DNA of 64,000 nt. It comes from VBOC01 sp964512655. GTDB taxonomy: Bacteria; Bacteroidota; Ignavibacteria; UBA10030; SZUA-254. The stretch's first letter is position 1; each line of letters starts with the position of its first letter. Under the pieces are notes generated by a model, which saw only the letters and a program-made list of their open reading frames with translations, searched no databases and was not told where the DNA came from. Positions 42,971-52,608 of this stretch are shown piece by piece. The stretch covers positions 744,001-808,000 of the forward strand of contig CAZEJT010000001.1 in assembly GCA_964512655.1 (NCBI GenBank), given 5' to 3'. The position numbers and the translations under genes were made by a program.

Positions 42971-44245
42971 TCAGGCGTCGAGGAATGAATACGTCACAAG
43001 CCCGGAGAGAAGTTTCGGGTAGAAATAAGTCGATTTCTGGGGCATCGTGAATCCGGCCTCGGCAATCGCGCGGAGCTGCTCGATCCGCGTCGGGTTGAGG
43101 AGAAACGCCGCCTGCGCCTTCCCCTGGAGCACAAGCCGCATGGCCCGCACCGCGTCCTGCTCATACTCAAGATGCACTTTCTTTTCCTGCTCCTCCTTGG
43201 TGATGCCGAGGATTCTCTCCATGACCACCGCATGGAGAATCGTTACATCGAGCCTCGCGAGGAGAGAAGGCATGTCCGCCAGCCCCGGAACTCCCTGCTT
43301 CTTGTACGACAGGAGCGCTAAACCGGGAGTACCGTCAAGAATCAGGCCGAATGCTCCCTCCCGCCTTCCCGCAAGGGATTTAAGGAGGTCTTCCAGCGAC
43401 TCCTCGGACTCTACCTCGAAGAACTCCTCGAGTTTCGTGACGAATGCTTCTGGATTGAACCCGGAAATGCCATGGACGATCCGGTGCGTAGGAAGTATCT
43501 CGAGTGCCGGATCATTTATGTTCGTAAAGTACATTGGTATGAAGTTATACGGCTCCGTTCCCGTATGCCCCGGGTTCTTGAGCCGGAGCGATTGAGAATA
43601 CGTCAGAGCAGTTTCATAACGATGGTGCCCGTCGGCCACGAGCACGCGCTGCCCTTTCAGAAATCCCGCGAGCGCCAGCACGAGCGCGGGGTCGTGTGAG
43701 ACCCAGAGCGCATTGCGCACCCCGTCGAACTCCGCCACAGCGTCCGGCGGTCTCCCCAGCTGCTCATCCAGACGGCTGTCAAGGTCGCCTCTTGGATCCG
43801 CATACAGGGCAAATATCTGGCTGAACATCGCATGCGCCGCCTCAAGAAGCTTCAGCCGATCTTCTTTCGGTCCCGACAGAGTCCGCTCATGGGGGTAAAT
43901 AGAGCCGCTCCCGAACTCTTCAAGACGGCATGCGGCGATGAATCCGCGCCGGACGGCAGCCGCCCCCCTGCCGGATGTGTATTCCTGCGAAAGGAGATAC
44001 ATTGCCGGCTGAGGATCCCGGGCCATCACTCCATCGCCCTTCCAGTCCTCGAACGCGCGCGCGGCTGAGGCATAGGGGTCCTTTTCGCGCCCGAGGATCA
44101 GTCTAACGACATTGTAAGGGTCGAGTTCGTAGAGCTCGGTGCGTCGCTCCTTTGAGATGACATCGTACGGGGGAGCCACGACGTTTGAAAGGTTTACCCG
44201 GCCGGGGTTGTAGCGGAGGCCGCGGAAGGGCTTAAGTTCCGCCAT
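42971..44245 (-). CDS. DUF1015 family protein
   Basis: A 424-residue DUF1015 protein. Characteristic features are MAELKPFRGLRYNP, VAPPYDVISKERRTELYELDPYNVVRLILGRE, a central GSIYPHERTLSGPKEDRLKLLEA, VLVADGHHRYETALTYSQ and IEQLRAIAEAGFTMPQKSTYFYPKLLSGLV. The family is widespread in bacteria and archaea; its biochemistry is not established. The conserved DGHHRYETA and HERT motifs look like active-site residues. The gene lies three bases from era, in a likely operon. Confidence 0.9.
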   Translation of the reverse strand: MAELKPFRGLRYNPGRVNLSNVVAPPYDVISKERRTELYELDPYNVVRLILGREKDPYASAARAFEDWKGDGVMARDPQPAMYLLSQEYTSGRGAAAVRRGFIAACRLEEFGSGSIYPHERTLSGPKEDRLKLLEAAHAMFSQIFALYADPRGDLDSRLDEQLGRPPDAVAEFDGVRNALWVSHDPALVLALAGFLKGQRVLVADGHHRYETALTYSQSLRLKNPGHTGTEPYNFIPMYFTNINDPALEILPTHRIVHGISGFNPEAFVTKLEEFFEVESEESLEDLLKSLAGRREGAFGLILDGTPGLALLSYKKQGVPGLADMPSLLARLDVTILHAVVMERILGITKEEQEKKVHLEYEQDAVRAMRLVLQGKAQAAFLLNPTRIEQLRAIAEAGFTMPQKSTYFYPKLLSGLVTYSFLDA

Positions 44246-44248
44246 CGC

Positions 44249-45175
44249 TCAGCGGTATCCGAGTCTTTTCAACCATTCGGAGTTCTTCCTCCACTTCTCT
44301 TTCACTCTGACATGGAGCTCCAGGTAGACCGGCCTCTGAAGGAACCCCTCGATCTCTTTGCGCGCCTGCTCCCCGATCTCTTTGAGTGCGTTCCCCTTGC
44401 TGCCGATAAGTATGCCTTTCTGTGAGTCGCGTTCGACGACAATCTCCGCCTGGATCAGATCCTTTCTCCCTTCCACTTCCTTGAAATCCGAGATCAGGAC
44501 GGCTGTCGAATAGGGGATCTCGTCGCGGAATTTCTCGATGATTTTTTCCCTGATCAGCTCGGCAACGAAGAACCGTTCGGAATGCTCGCTCAGGGACTCG
44601 GCCGGATAGAGGGCGGGATGGACGGGAAGCTCGCGCGAGAGCGTCTGCAAAAGCTCGCCTGTGCCTGTGAGCTTGAGGGCCGATAGCGGAAAAATTTCTT
44701 TGAACGAGAACTCCCCCGAATACGACGCGATCACCGGAAGTAGCGCGTCTGGCTTGACGAGGTCAACCTTGTTGATGACGAGGTATACCGGCGCTCTGCA
44801 TCCGTGCAAGGACTTGAAAGCCGGCTCATCTCGCATATCACGCCCGGCGCCGGGCGACGTGGCGTCTATCATGAACAGCACAACGTCCGCCTCTCCGAGC
44901 GCAGACCTGGACGCATCCATCATGGCTTCGTGAAGGGGATACTCCGGCTTCATGAGTCCCGGTGTATCAAGGAAGATGAACTGTTCGGTGGGACGCGTCA
45001 GAATCCCCAGAACCTTATGGCGCGTGGTTTGCGGCTTGCGCGTCACGATGGAAATCTTCTGCCCCACCAGCGCGTTCATAAGCGTCGATTTTCCCACGTT
45101 CGGCCTCCCGATGAGAGCGACATAGCCGCACCGGAACTGGTCGGGTGAAACTGCCATCTGTTGATTTTCGATCAT
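44249..45175 (-). CDS. era: GTPase Era
   Basis: A 308-residue Era that binds 16S rRNA and the 30S subunit during assembly. G1 GRPNVGKSTLMNALVG, G2 region RKPQTTRHKVLGI, G3 DTPG, G4 NKVDL and G5 SALK are intact. The C-terminal KH domain includes VVERDSQKGILIGSKGNALKEIG and the closing RVKEKWRKNSEWLKRLGY. ATG 45175 or 45157 could be the start. It sits directly between the amidase and DUF1015 genes. Confidence 0.97.
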   Translation of the reverse strand: MIENQQMAVSPDQFRCGYVALIGRPNVGKSTLMNALVGQKISIVTRKPQTTRHKVLGILTRPTEQFIFLDTPGLMKPEYPLHEAMMDASRSALGEADVVLFMIDATSPGAGRDMRDEPAFKSLHGCRAPVYLVINKVDLVKPDALLPVIASYSGEFSFKEIFPLSALKLTGTGELLQTLSRELPVHPALYPAESLSEHSERFFVAELIREKIIEKFRDEIPYSTAVLISDFKEVEGRKDLIQAEIVVERDSQKGILIGSKGNALKEIGEQARKEIEGFLQRPVYLELHVRVKEKWRKNSEWLKRLGYR

Positions 45176-45186
45176 CGCCGACGTGG

Positions 45187-46857
45187 CTAGTCCGCGAGCT
45201 TTGGGTGCTTCAGATGGTAGCCCGTGACGTCTTCGTATTTCTTCGCAAACGCGAGGAGCCTTCCTTCGTCGAACAGCCGGCCGATGAAGGTGATGCTTGT
45301 CGGAGTGCCTTCCTTGGAAAAACCGTTCGGGAGAACCACACAGGGATGGCCCGTAAGGTTGGTGAGGAGGAGGTTATCCCCCTGGAAGGAAGGCGCCACG
45401 TACAGATCAATGTCGGTCATCAGTTTCTGCATCTGTTGAATAATCAGATACCTGATGCGGTTTGCCTGGATGTACTCAACAGCGGGAATCAAACGGGACG
45501 AACGGAAGACGTTCGGCCAGGCATCCTTGATCTGCCTGACCATGAGATCGTCCTTGCCCGTCCTCGTCAGCTCGTCGAACGCGGCTCCGGCCTCGGCAGT
45601 CAGGATAATCGAACAATCGTTTGTCGGAAAGACGGGGAGCGATACCGGGACCAGCTTGGCGCCGAGGGACGCAAGAACCGACAGCGCCGAATCGTTGTTC
45701 GCCCTGTTCTCCTTCACGCTGTCGAAATCGCTTTTGAGATACCCCACCCTCAAATCGCCGAAACGGATGTCGGGGGAATACCTGAACGGGACATCATAGA
45801 GGGTTTGGTCTCGTCCGTCCGGGCCGAAGATGGCGTTAAACACCAGCGCACAGTCTTCCACAGTCCGGCAGATCGGTCCAATTTTGTCCATCGTCCAGCT
45901 CAGAGCCATGGCGCCTGTCCTGCTCACCCGCCCATAGGTAGGCCTTAATCCCGTCACCCCGCAGCGGGTCGAGGGAGAAACGATCGATCCCCACGTCTCC
46001 GTGCCGATGGAGAACCCCACCAGTCCGGCGGAGGTTGCGGAGGCGGAACCTGCCGAGGAACCGCTCGATCCCTGGGCCGGGTTCCAGGGATTCTTGGTCA
46101 TCCCTCCGAACCAGACGTCCCCCCAGGCAAGCTCCCCCATGCTCAACTTGGCCACCAGGATGGCTCCTGCCTCATCGAGCCTCTTGATGACAGTCGCATC
46201 CTCATCGAACTCCTGATCCTTGTAAGGGACGGAGCCCCATGTGGTCTTCGCGCCCTTCGCGGCGAGCAGATCCTTGGCCCCGTATGGGATTCCGTGGAGT
46301 GGGCCACGGTAATGGCCGGAGGCGATCTCCTCATCGGCGTGCTTTGCCTTCCGCAGGGCTTCGTCTTTGAGAAGCGTGACGACGCACAGGAGCTTCGGCC
46401 CGTATTTTTCGAGCCGCTCGAGGTACATCCGGGTAAGTGCTTCGGCGGTGATCTTCCTTGTCCTGAGAAGCTCGGCAAGCTGGCCGACAGAGTAGAACGC
46501 CGCCTCCTCGAGTTTTGCGGGCGCCTGAATATTTTCGGGGGCGCTTGCTGTGAAGGAACTCGGTCCCGCCGGAAGCATCATCCCCGCCGGGATGGGATTG
46601 AAGATGATTGCGGGTGGAACGCTGTTGGCAAGATTGGTTTTGCGGATATTCTTGTAGTTCTCAAGTTGATCCCTGAGCCCGTCGCGCATCGAATCGCGCT
46701 TCGCATCCGTGAAGGACAGGCCGATCAGCTGTTCGGCTGCGGCGATGACCTCTTTCGGCGGAGGCGTCGGGGGGGTCTGAGATTGGAAGATCGCGCCAGG
46801 GAGAAAGCAAATCGAACAGAGAGAGAGCGAAAGAATCAGGCGAGGTTTGCGATTCAT
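45187..46857 (-). CDS. Secreted amidase (amidase signature family)
   Basis: A 556-residue protein starting MNRKPRLILSLSLCSICFLP (ATG 46857, AAGGAGA upstream), with a signal peptide. The amidase-signature core has the catalytic Lys in IPYGAKDLLAAKG and the Ser pair in QGSSGSSAGSASATSAGLVG, followed by GFSIGTETWGSIVSPSTRCG. The family hydrolyses C-N bonds in many amides; GatA-like but exported and not accompanied by gatB or gatC, so a tRNA role is unlikely. Substrate is unknown. It may degrade environmental amides or peptide fragments in the periplasm. A wider N-terminal region (residues 30-110) is poorly characterised. Confidence 0.9.
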   Translation of the reverse strand: MNRKPRLILSLSLCSICFLPGAIFQSQTPPTPPPKEVIAAAEQLIGLSFTDAKRDSMRDGLRDQLENYKNIRKTNLANSVPPAIIFNPIPAGMMLPAGPSSFTASAPENIQAPAKLEEAAFYSVGQLAELLRTRKITAEALTRMYLERLEKYGPKLLCVVTLLKDEALRKAKHADEEIASGHYRGPLHGIPYGAKDLLAAKGAKTTWGSVPYKDQEFDEDATVIKRLDEAGAILVAKLSMGELAWGDVWFGGMTKNPWNPAQGSSGSSAGSASATSAGLVGFSIGTETWGSIVSPSTRCGVTGLRPTYGRVSRTGAMALSWTMDKIGPICRTVEDCALVFNAIFGPDGRDQTLYDVPFRYSPDIRFGDLRVGYLKSDFDSVKENRANNDSALSVLASLGAKLVPVSLPVFPTNDCSIILTAEAGAAFDELTRTGKDDLMVRQIKDAWPNVFRSSRLIPAVEYIQANRIRYLIIQQMQKLMTDIDLYVAPSFQGDNLLLTNLTGHPCVVLPNGFSKEGTPTSITFIGRLFDEGRLLAFAKKYEDVTGYHLKHPKLAD

Positions 46858-46958
46858 GCTTGTCTCCTTATGGATGGTTGAGTTAGGGGCGTTATGCCCG
46901 GGACCTCCGGCGGGATCGGGTGCGGGAGCAACCAACAGCGGGAACTCTCAGGCGCCTG

Positions 46959-49900
46959 CTACCTCCCGTGACATTGCTTGTATTTCTTGCCGCTGCCGCA
47001 TGGGCACGGATCGTTCCTGCCGACTTTCTCCCCGACGTGGATTGGCTGCTTCCTCGCTTCGGGCGCTCCCCGCTGCTGCTGCGCGGCTTCCTCACCAGTC
47101 ACCGGCTCCCGGTTCCCCTGAAATCCCATTCCCATTGCAGACTCGTGCGTCAGGGTTACGTTCTGCGGAGTTGCGATTCTCGGCGCCCTTCTGACGGGCA
47201 TCTCCTGTTCGGTCTGGGGGAAAAGCTTGAAGACGAGGTTCAGGGTCTCGACGCTGACCATGTCGAGAAGCTCAACGAACATCGTGAACGCCTCGCCTTT
47301 GTACTCGAGAATGGGGTCCTTCTGCCCGTACGCACGGAGGTGAATTCCTTCCTTGAGGTCGTCCATCTCGCGCAGATGATCCTTCCATTTCTCGTCGATC
47401 ACCTGCAGGGCAACCATCTTCTCGAGCATCGCCATTTGCTCGGCGCCAATCCGCTCTTCCTTGCGCTTGTAGAATTCCACCGCCGCCTTGAAAATTTCGT
47501 CCCGGACCCCTTCCTTCCCTATTTTCTGCCACACGTCGGGGGCGATCGTGAAGTCGATCAGGAAATTGGTCCGCAGTTCCTGCCTCAGAGCATCGATCTC
47601 GCCCTGCTCATAGTGCTTGTCGACAAGCTTCTCGATGTATTCGAAGAGCATCTCGAAAATATCCTCCCGGAGCCGTTCACCGAGGAGGGCGTGCCGCCGC
47701 CTGGAGTAGATGACCTCGCGCTGCTGATTCATCACGTTGTCATACTCGAGCAGGCGCTTGCGGATGGCGAAGTTGTTCTCTTCGACTTTTTTCTGCGCCC
47801 TCTGCACAGAGCGCGTGATCATCGGATGCTGAATGACGTCTCCCTCCTTGAGCCCCAGCCTGTCCATGATCCCCGCGATCCTGTCGCTTCCGAAGAGCCT
47901 CATCAGGTCGTCTTCGAGAGAGAGGTAGAATTTCGACGAGCCAGGATCGCCCTGGCGGCCCGAGCGGCCCCTGAGCTGGCGGTCGATCCGGCGCGCTTCG
48001 TGGCGCTCGGTGCCGACGATGTGAAGCCCTCCGGCGTCGCTAACGCCGGGTCCGAGCTTGATATCGGTGCCGCGGCCTGCCATATTCGTTGCGATAGTGA
48101 CCGCCCCCGGAAGCCCCGCATGCGCCACGATCTCAGCCTCGCGCTGGTGCTGCTTGGCATTGAGGACGTTATGGGGAATCCCCTGTCGCTTCAGCATGCG
48201 GCTCAGAGTTTCCGAGACCTCGACCGACGTCGTTCCGACGAGGACCGGCCGGTTGAGCTTTCGGAGTTCCTCGATCTCCTGAATTACGGAATTGTACTTC
48301 TCTCTCTTCGTGCGGTAGATGACGTCGTCCATGTCATCCCGGACCATCGGTTTATTGGTCGGCACCACGACCACGTCGAGCTTGTAGATCTCGAACAGCT
48401 CCGCGGCTTCAGTTTCCGCGGTGCCCGTCATCCCCGCAAGCTTCTTGTAGAGCCGGAAGTAGTTCTGGAGCGTTATCGTGGCGAGCGTCTGCATGTCGCG
48501 CTCTACTTTCACGCCCTCTTTCGCCTCGATCGCCTGGTGGAGTCCGTCTGAATACCGCCTCCCCGGCAGCATTCTTCCGGTGAACTCGTCAACGATCATC
48601 ACCTTTCCGTCATCCGAGACCACGTACTCGTCGTCCCGCTCGTAGAGGGAGTATGCCCGCAGGAGCTGGGTCACCGTGTGGATCCGGTCGCTCCTTTCGG
48701 CGTAGAGGAGATTCAGCTCATCTTTCCTGACCTGCTTCTGCGAAGGGGTGAGAGACGGGTCGTTCTCGATCAGGGCGATCTCAGAACCGACATCGGGGAT
48801 AATGAAGAAGTCCTTGTCGTTCGAGCTTCCCGCGAGGAGGTCGCGACCCTTCTCGGTCAGGTTAATGGAGTGATCTTTCTCGTCAATCGCATAGTACAGC
48901 TCGTCGTCGATCTCATGGAGACGCGCGGCCTGGTCGCGAAGGTACTCCATCTCCGTCTTCTGCATGAGGCGCTTGTTCCCCTGCTCGGCCAGGAGTTTCC
49001 CCAGCCGCTTGTGTTTCGGCAGACCGCGGTTGGCCCTGAGAAGCTGGACGCCCGCTTCGTCTTCCTTCTCCGATGTCAGAAACTGCTCGGCCTCCGCAAC
49101 AATCTTCGTTACAAAATTCTTCTGCGCGTTCACGAGGCGTTCGACGCGCGGCTTCATCTCCGCGAACTTGTGGTCTTCGCTCTTCACCGGACCGCTGATG
49201 ATGAGCGGGGTCCGGGCTTCATCCACGAGGACGGAGTCGACCTCGTCGACGATGGCGTAGTAGTACTCCCGGTGCACCAGATCTTCGGGTGAGATGACCA
49301 TATTGTCTCTCAGGTAATCGAACCCGAACTCGTTATTGGTCCCGTAGGCGATGTCGGCTGCGTACTGCCTGCGGCGCTGCGCGGAATCCATCTGGGTCTG
49401 TATGCAGCCGACGGTCAGCCCGAGAAACTCGAAAATCCTCCCCATCCAGTGGCTGTCCCGAAGGGCAAGGTAATCATTCACGGTGACGAGATGGACGCCC
49501 CGGCCCGGGAGCGCGTTGAGGTAGAGAGGCATCGTGGCAACGAGAGTCTTCCCCTCTCCTGTCGCCATTTCGGCGATTTTCCCCTCATGCAGGACAACCG
49601 CCCCGACCAGCTGCACATCGAACGGGACCATGTCCCATACGATCTTTCTCCCCGTCACCTCCCACGACTGGCCGACCAGCCTTTTGCAGGCCTCTTTTAC
49701 GGCCGCGAATGCCTCCGGCAAAAGTTCGTCGAGAGCTTCCTTCGTGGCGCCATCCACCGATTTCTGCTCTTCCTCGATTTCCGTGTAGATAGCTTCACGC
49801 TCCTCGAGTGAAAGTCCTTCGGAAGTCCGAAGCTTCTCCTTGAGCGATGCGATGTTTGCCTCCGAATCTGCGATGGCCTCCCTGATCCGCTGCCGAAACT

Positions 49901-50042
49901 CGATCGTCTTCCCTTTCAGTTCTTCATCGGAGAGGTGTTCGTATTCGGAAACATACCGATTGATCTCTTCGACGATCGGATATATCCGCCTGATGTCTTT
50001 TTCTGACTTGCTTGGAAATATTTTAGAGAGAAAGTTAAGCAT
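46959..50042 (-). CDS. secA: Protein translocase subunit SecA
   Basis: A 1,027-residue SecA, the ATPase of the Sec pathway, longer than E. coli SecA (901). Walker A MATGEGKTLVATMP, the DEAD-like VDEVDSVLVDEARTPLI, ATNMAGRGTDIKLG, and GRSGRQGDPGSSKFYLSLED are intact. The C-terminal zinc-binding tail NDPCPCGSGKKYKQCHGR is intact. Insertions near residues 275-420 (KFAEMKPRVERLVNAQKNF and following) account for some extra length and are common in Bacteroidota. It stands alone with a divergent neighbour at 50182. Confidence 0.97.
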   Translation of the reverse strand: MLNFLSKIFPSKSEKDIRRIYPIVEEINRYVSEYEHLSDEELKGKTIEFRQRIREAIADSEANIASLKEKLRTSEGLSLEEREAIYTEIEEEQKSVDGATKEALDELLPEAFAAVKEACKRLVGQSWEVTGRKIVWDMVPFDVQLVGAVVLHEGKIAEMATGEGKTLVATMPLYLNALPGRGVHLVTVNDYLALRDSHWMGRIFEFLGLTVGCIQTQMDSAQRRRQYAADIAYGTNNEFGFDYLRDNMVISPEDLVHREYYYAIVDEVDSVLVDEARTPLIISGPVKSEDHKFAEMKPRVERLVNAQKNFVTKIVAEAEQFLTSEKEDEAGVQLLRANRGLPKHKRLGKLLAEQGNKRLMQKTEMEYLRDQAARLHEIDDELYYAIDEKDHSINLTEKGRDLLAGSSNDKDFFIIPDVGSEIALIENDPSLTPSQKQVRKDELNLLYAERSDRIHTVTQLLRAYSLYERDDEYVVSDDGKVMIVDEFTGRMLPGRRYSDGLHQAIEAKEGVKVERDMQTLATITLQNYFRLYKKLAGMTGTAETEAAELFEIYKLDVVVVPTNKPMVRDDMDDVIYRTKREKYNSVIQEIEELRKLNRPVLVGTTSVEVSETLSRMLKRQGIPHNVLNAKQHQREAEIVAHAGLPGAVTIATNMAGRGTDIKLGPGVSDAGGLHIVGTERHEARRIDRQLRGRSGRQGDPGSSKFYLSLEDDLMRLFGSDRIAGIMDRLGLKEGDVIQHPMITRSVQRAQKKVEENNFAIRKRLLEYDNVMNQQREVIYSRRRHALLGERLREDIFEMLFEYIEKLVDKHYEQGEIDALRQELRTNFLIDFTIAPDVWQKIGKEGVRDEIFKAAVEFYKRKEERIGAEQMAMLEKMVALQVIDEKWKDHLREMDDLKEGIHLRAYGQKDPILEYKGEAFTMFVELLDMVSVETLNLVFKLFPQTEQEMPVRRAPRIATPQNVTLTHESAMGMGFQGNREPVTGEEAAQQQRGAPEARKQPIHVGEKVGRNDPCPCGSGKKYKQCHGR

Positions 50043-50181
50043 TTAGCCCGTTTTTGAAGAAGAAAATTCGTTAATCATGTCAAATTTAACCTTTTTTGGG
50101 CCGTTAGTCAAACCCGGTTTTGAAATGTATTGCTTCTTTCGTAGGTTGCTCGCAGAGTTGTCCCCACGAGGAGATCCCTCG

Positions 50182-52563
50182 ATGCAATATCGGCGTGCGC
50201 TTTCCTTGGCAGTTCTACTTCTCACGACACAAACCCCCGCGGTACCAGGAGGCCGCGCAACCCCGGTCCGGGCTTTCAGTCCTGACAGCACGCGGCCGGA
50301 ACGCAGCTTCAAATCTTACGGCACAGCTCTTGGAGTAAGCTGGGCGAAACACGCCCTGCAGGGATACTCGATGAAATTGTGGCTGAGCAACAACATGGCG
50401 CTTGGCCTGGAGGCGGGAGTCTTCGCTCAGGTCCCCCCCACCGACTGCGGCGGAATTGGAATTGGTCTCGAGTATCCGGTTGGTGGCTGCATTGAACACC
50501 TCTATGGCGCCGGACCATGGATCGGCGGGATCGTTGACGGGGTCAGGCGCGTAGACGAAGCGTATAACGGGGACGACGGCCGACACGAATTTGAGCCCGA
50601 GCGAAAGGATACATCGCGGGATAAGATATGGCATACTCATTTGGGTAGCGAACAACCCGATTTAAACGGGTATTCCGGGTATTACCTTTTCCATGGGATT
50701 CAAGTAAACCGGCGCGGTGTTGACGATGACGGTGACGGGAAGGTAGACGAGGACGAACTCGACGGGCTTGACAATGACGGTGATTGGAACCCCATTACGG
50801 ACGATCTCGGTGCCGACGGCCTCCCCGACAGTCTGGAGGTGAGTTGCGACGGCACGTCGTATAACCCTCTGACCAACCCCGATCCCAATAATGACAATTA
50901 TGATACGGCGGGCGTCGATAAATGCCATCTCGACAGCTTGGGCAACTACCGGCACAAAGACGACAGGGCCCTCTACACGCAGAACAATGGCCTGCCCGAT
51001 CACGGAGAGCCCCACGTAGACGAGGACTATGGCGCCATCTCTGATAACGACCTCTATTTTTCGGCGACCGATACCTTCCGCTCGATTACGTTTCCGGGCC
51101 ACATTCCGATGGGGATCAAGGTCTTTGCGAAATCGTATGCATGGCAGTCGATGCCCGAACCAATCCTTCCTTTCGAATATGAGTTCATCAATGTGGGGAC
51201 GAAGGTCGTTCGCCAAGTATATCTGGGATTCTTTGTCGATGCAGATATTGGGCCTGTGAGTGAACCGTATTACTACACGCACAACTTTGCCGGATATTAT
51301 GGGGATCTATATACGGGTTACGAACATAACTGCGTTGACCGGGGCTCGACGCCGCTTGGATTGACTCTTCTCGGCTCATCAAGGCCTTTGGACTCTCTGT
51401 CCGTTCAGTGGCACTGGCACGGCTTTAGTCAATATGGAGACATTGATTCAGTCATCTACGGCTGGATGACGGGTGAGGCGTTCGCGTATCCGATCGGGTT
51501 GAACCAGCTCTGCACAAGTCCCACTGATACCCGATTCTTCTACTCATTCGGACCATTCGGCGATCTCGCCCCGCGCGAAACCCTTCGGTGTTCTGTGGCT
51601 CTTGTCTCGGGTGATGTGCTGGACATAGGCCCTAACAGTATGCGCCAGAATGTAAAGAAAGCATTCTACTGGCATCAAAGGAACTATTACCCTCAGGCAA
51701 TTCCTCCATCTCCTCCACTTAGACTCGAGTCGAAGAATAAGTCGATCATGGTGAGTTGGCAATGGCGAGCGGGTGATCCCGGGATAGATCCCATCGAGAA
51801 TTGGGATGAGCACGACAATGTACTCGACGGTCTTCCTGATACGAATTGGAGGAAACGGAATCCCCCTCCGGGCATCAGTCGGGGAGGAAGAAATTTCGAA
51901 GGTTTCAGGTTGTGGCGAAGTGAGGCGTCGGCTCCCTCGCAAATCTCGTACGCACTCCTCGGGGAGTATAGAATCGACGATGATTCTCTGTTTGGATACC
52001 ATTCAGGGATTAAGTTCTCCTATGTTGATTCGAGCGTACGCCCCGGCACGACATATTGGTACTCGGTGACCTCGTTCAGCGTCGCCCAGACGGCAACCAT
52101 TCCTTTTGTTGATTCCGCGGGGATGCATCACATCGATACAGTGCAGGTGGGTTCTCTGGAATCCCCCCTCGGCGCCAACTCCAAATACATTCGAGTCAAT
52201 TTTGGGCCGTCGACCTTGCCCGGCCAGGCGAAGGTGGTTCCCAATCCGTATAGAGGCGACTACCAGTACACTGATGGGAACGGCTTCGAGGGGCGGGAAC
52301 TGACGTGGAGCGACGCAAAGCGCGTCATTTGGTTCATCGATCTGCCCGCGCGTGCGACAATAAGGGTTTTCACGGTTGCTGGAGACGTGATCACGACTAT
52401 CCAGCATGACGATGCCGCAAGGGGCACAAGCGGACTCCCGGTCGGCCAGGAAGAATGGAACTTGTTCAGCGAGAGCGGGAGACCCATCGCGAGCGGCCTG
52501 TATATTTTTACGGTCGAATCCGTGTTCGGCCAGCAAACTGGTAAGTTCGTCGTCATCCGCTAA
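50182..52563 (+). CDS. Secreted Ca-binding-repeat protein with T9SS-like C-terminus
   Basis: A 793-residue protein from ATG 50182 (GAGGAG upstream), with a hydrophobic signal peptide (ALSLAVLLLTTQTPAVPG). Near residues 180-225 are acidic repeats of the thrombospondin type 3/EF-hand style (VDDDGDGKVDEDELDGLDNDG). The large middle part has no recognised family. The end has VVPNPYRGDYQYTDGNGFEG, VIWFIDLPARATIRVFTVAG and IASGLYIFTVESVFGQQTGK, a T9SS type A sorting domain in a common variant lacking NPFNP. It is probably an exported surface protein. It diverges from secA. Confidence 0.8.
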   Translation: MQYRRALSLAVLLLTTQTPAVPGGRATPVRAFSPDSTRPERSFKSYGTALGVSWAKHALQGYSMKLWLSNNMALGLEAGVFAQVPPTDCGGIGIGLEYPVGGCIEHLYGAGPWIGGIVDGVRRVDEAYNGDDGRHEFEPERKDTSRDKIWHTHLGSEQPDLNGYSGYYLFHGIQVNRRGVDDDGDGKVDEDELDGLDNDGDWNPITDDLGADGLPDSLEVSCDGTSYNPLTNPDPNNDNYDTAGVDKCHLDSLGNYRHKDDRALYTQNNGLPDHGEPHVDEDYGAISDNDLYFSATDTFRSITFPGHIPMGIKVFAKSYAWQSMPEPILPFEYEFINVGTKVVRQVYLGFFVDADIGPVSEPYYYTHNFAGYYGDLYTGYEHNCVDRGSTPLGLTLLGSSRPLDSLSVQWHWHGFSQYGDIDSVIYGWMTGEAFAYPIGLNQLCTSPTDTRFFYSFGPFGDLAPRETLRCSVALVSGDVLDIGPNSMRQNVKKAFYWHQRNYYPQAIPPSPPLRLESKNKSIMVSWQWRAGDPGIDPIENWDEHDNVLDGLPDTNWRKRNPPPGISRGGRNFEGFRLWRSEASAPSQISYALLGEYRIDDDSLFGYHSGIKFSYVDSSVRPGTTYWYSVTSFSVAQTATIPFVDSAGMHHIDTVQVGSLESPLGANSKYIRVNFGPSTLPGQAKVVPNPYRGDYQYTDGNGFEGRELTWSDAKRVIWFIDLPARATIRVFTVAGDVITTIQHDDAARGTSGLPVGQEEWNLFSESGRPIASGLYIFTVESVFGQQTGKFVVIR

Positions 52564-52608
52564 GTTGCAATTCTATCATACCCGCCTGACTCACCCAATC
52601 CTCAGACC

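Noticed and set aside
46920..48551. Plus-strand open frame of 543 codons opposite secA
   Set aside because: Antisense to an intact SecA with all motifs; no recognisable domain.
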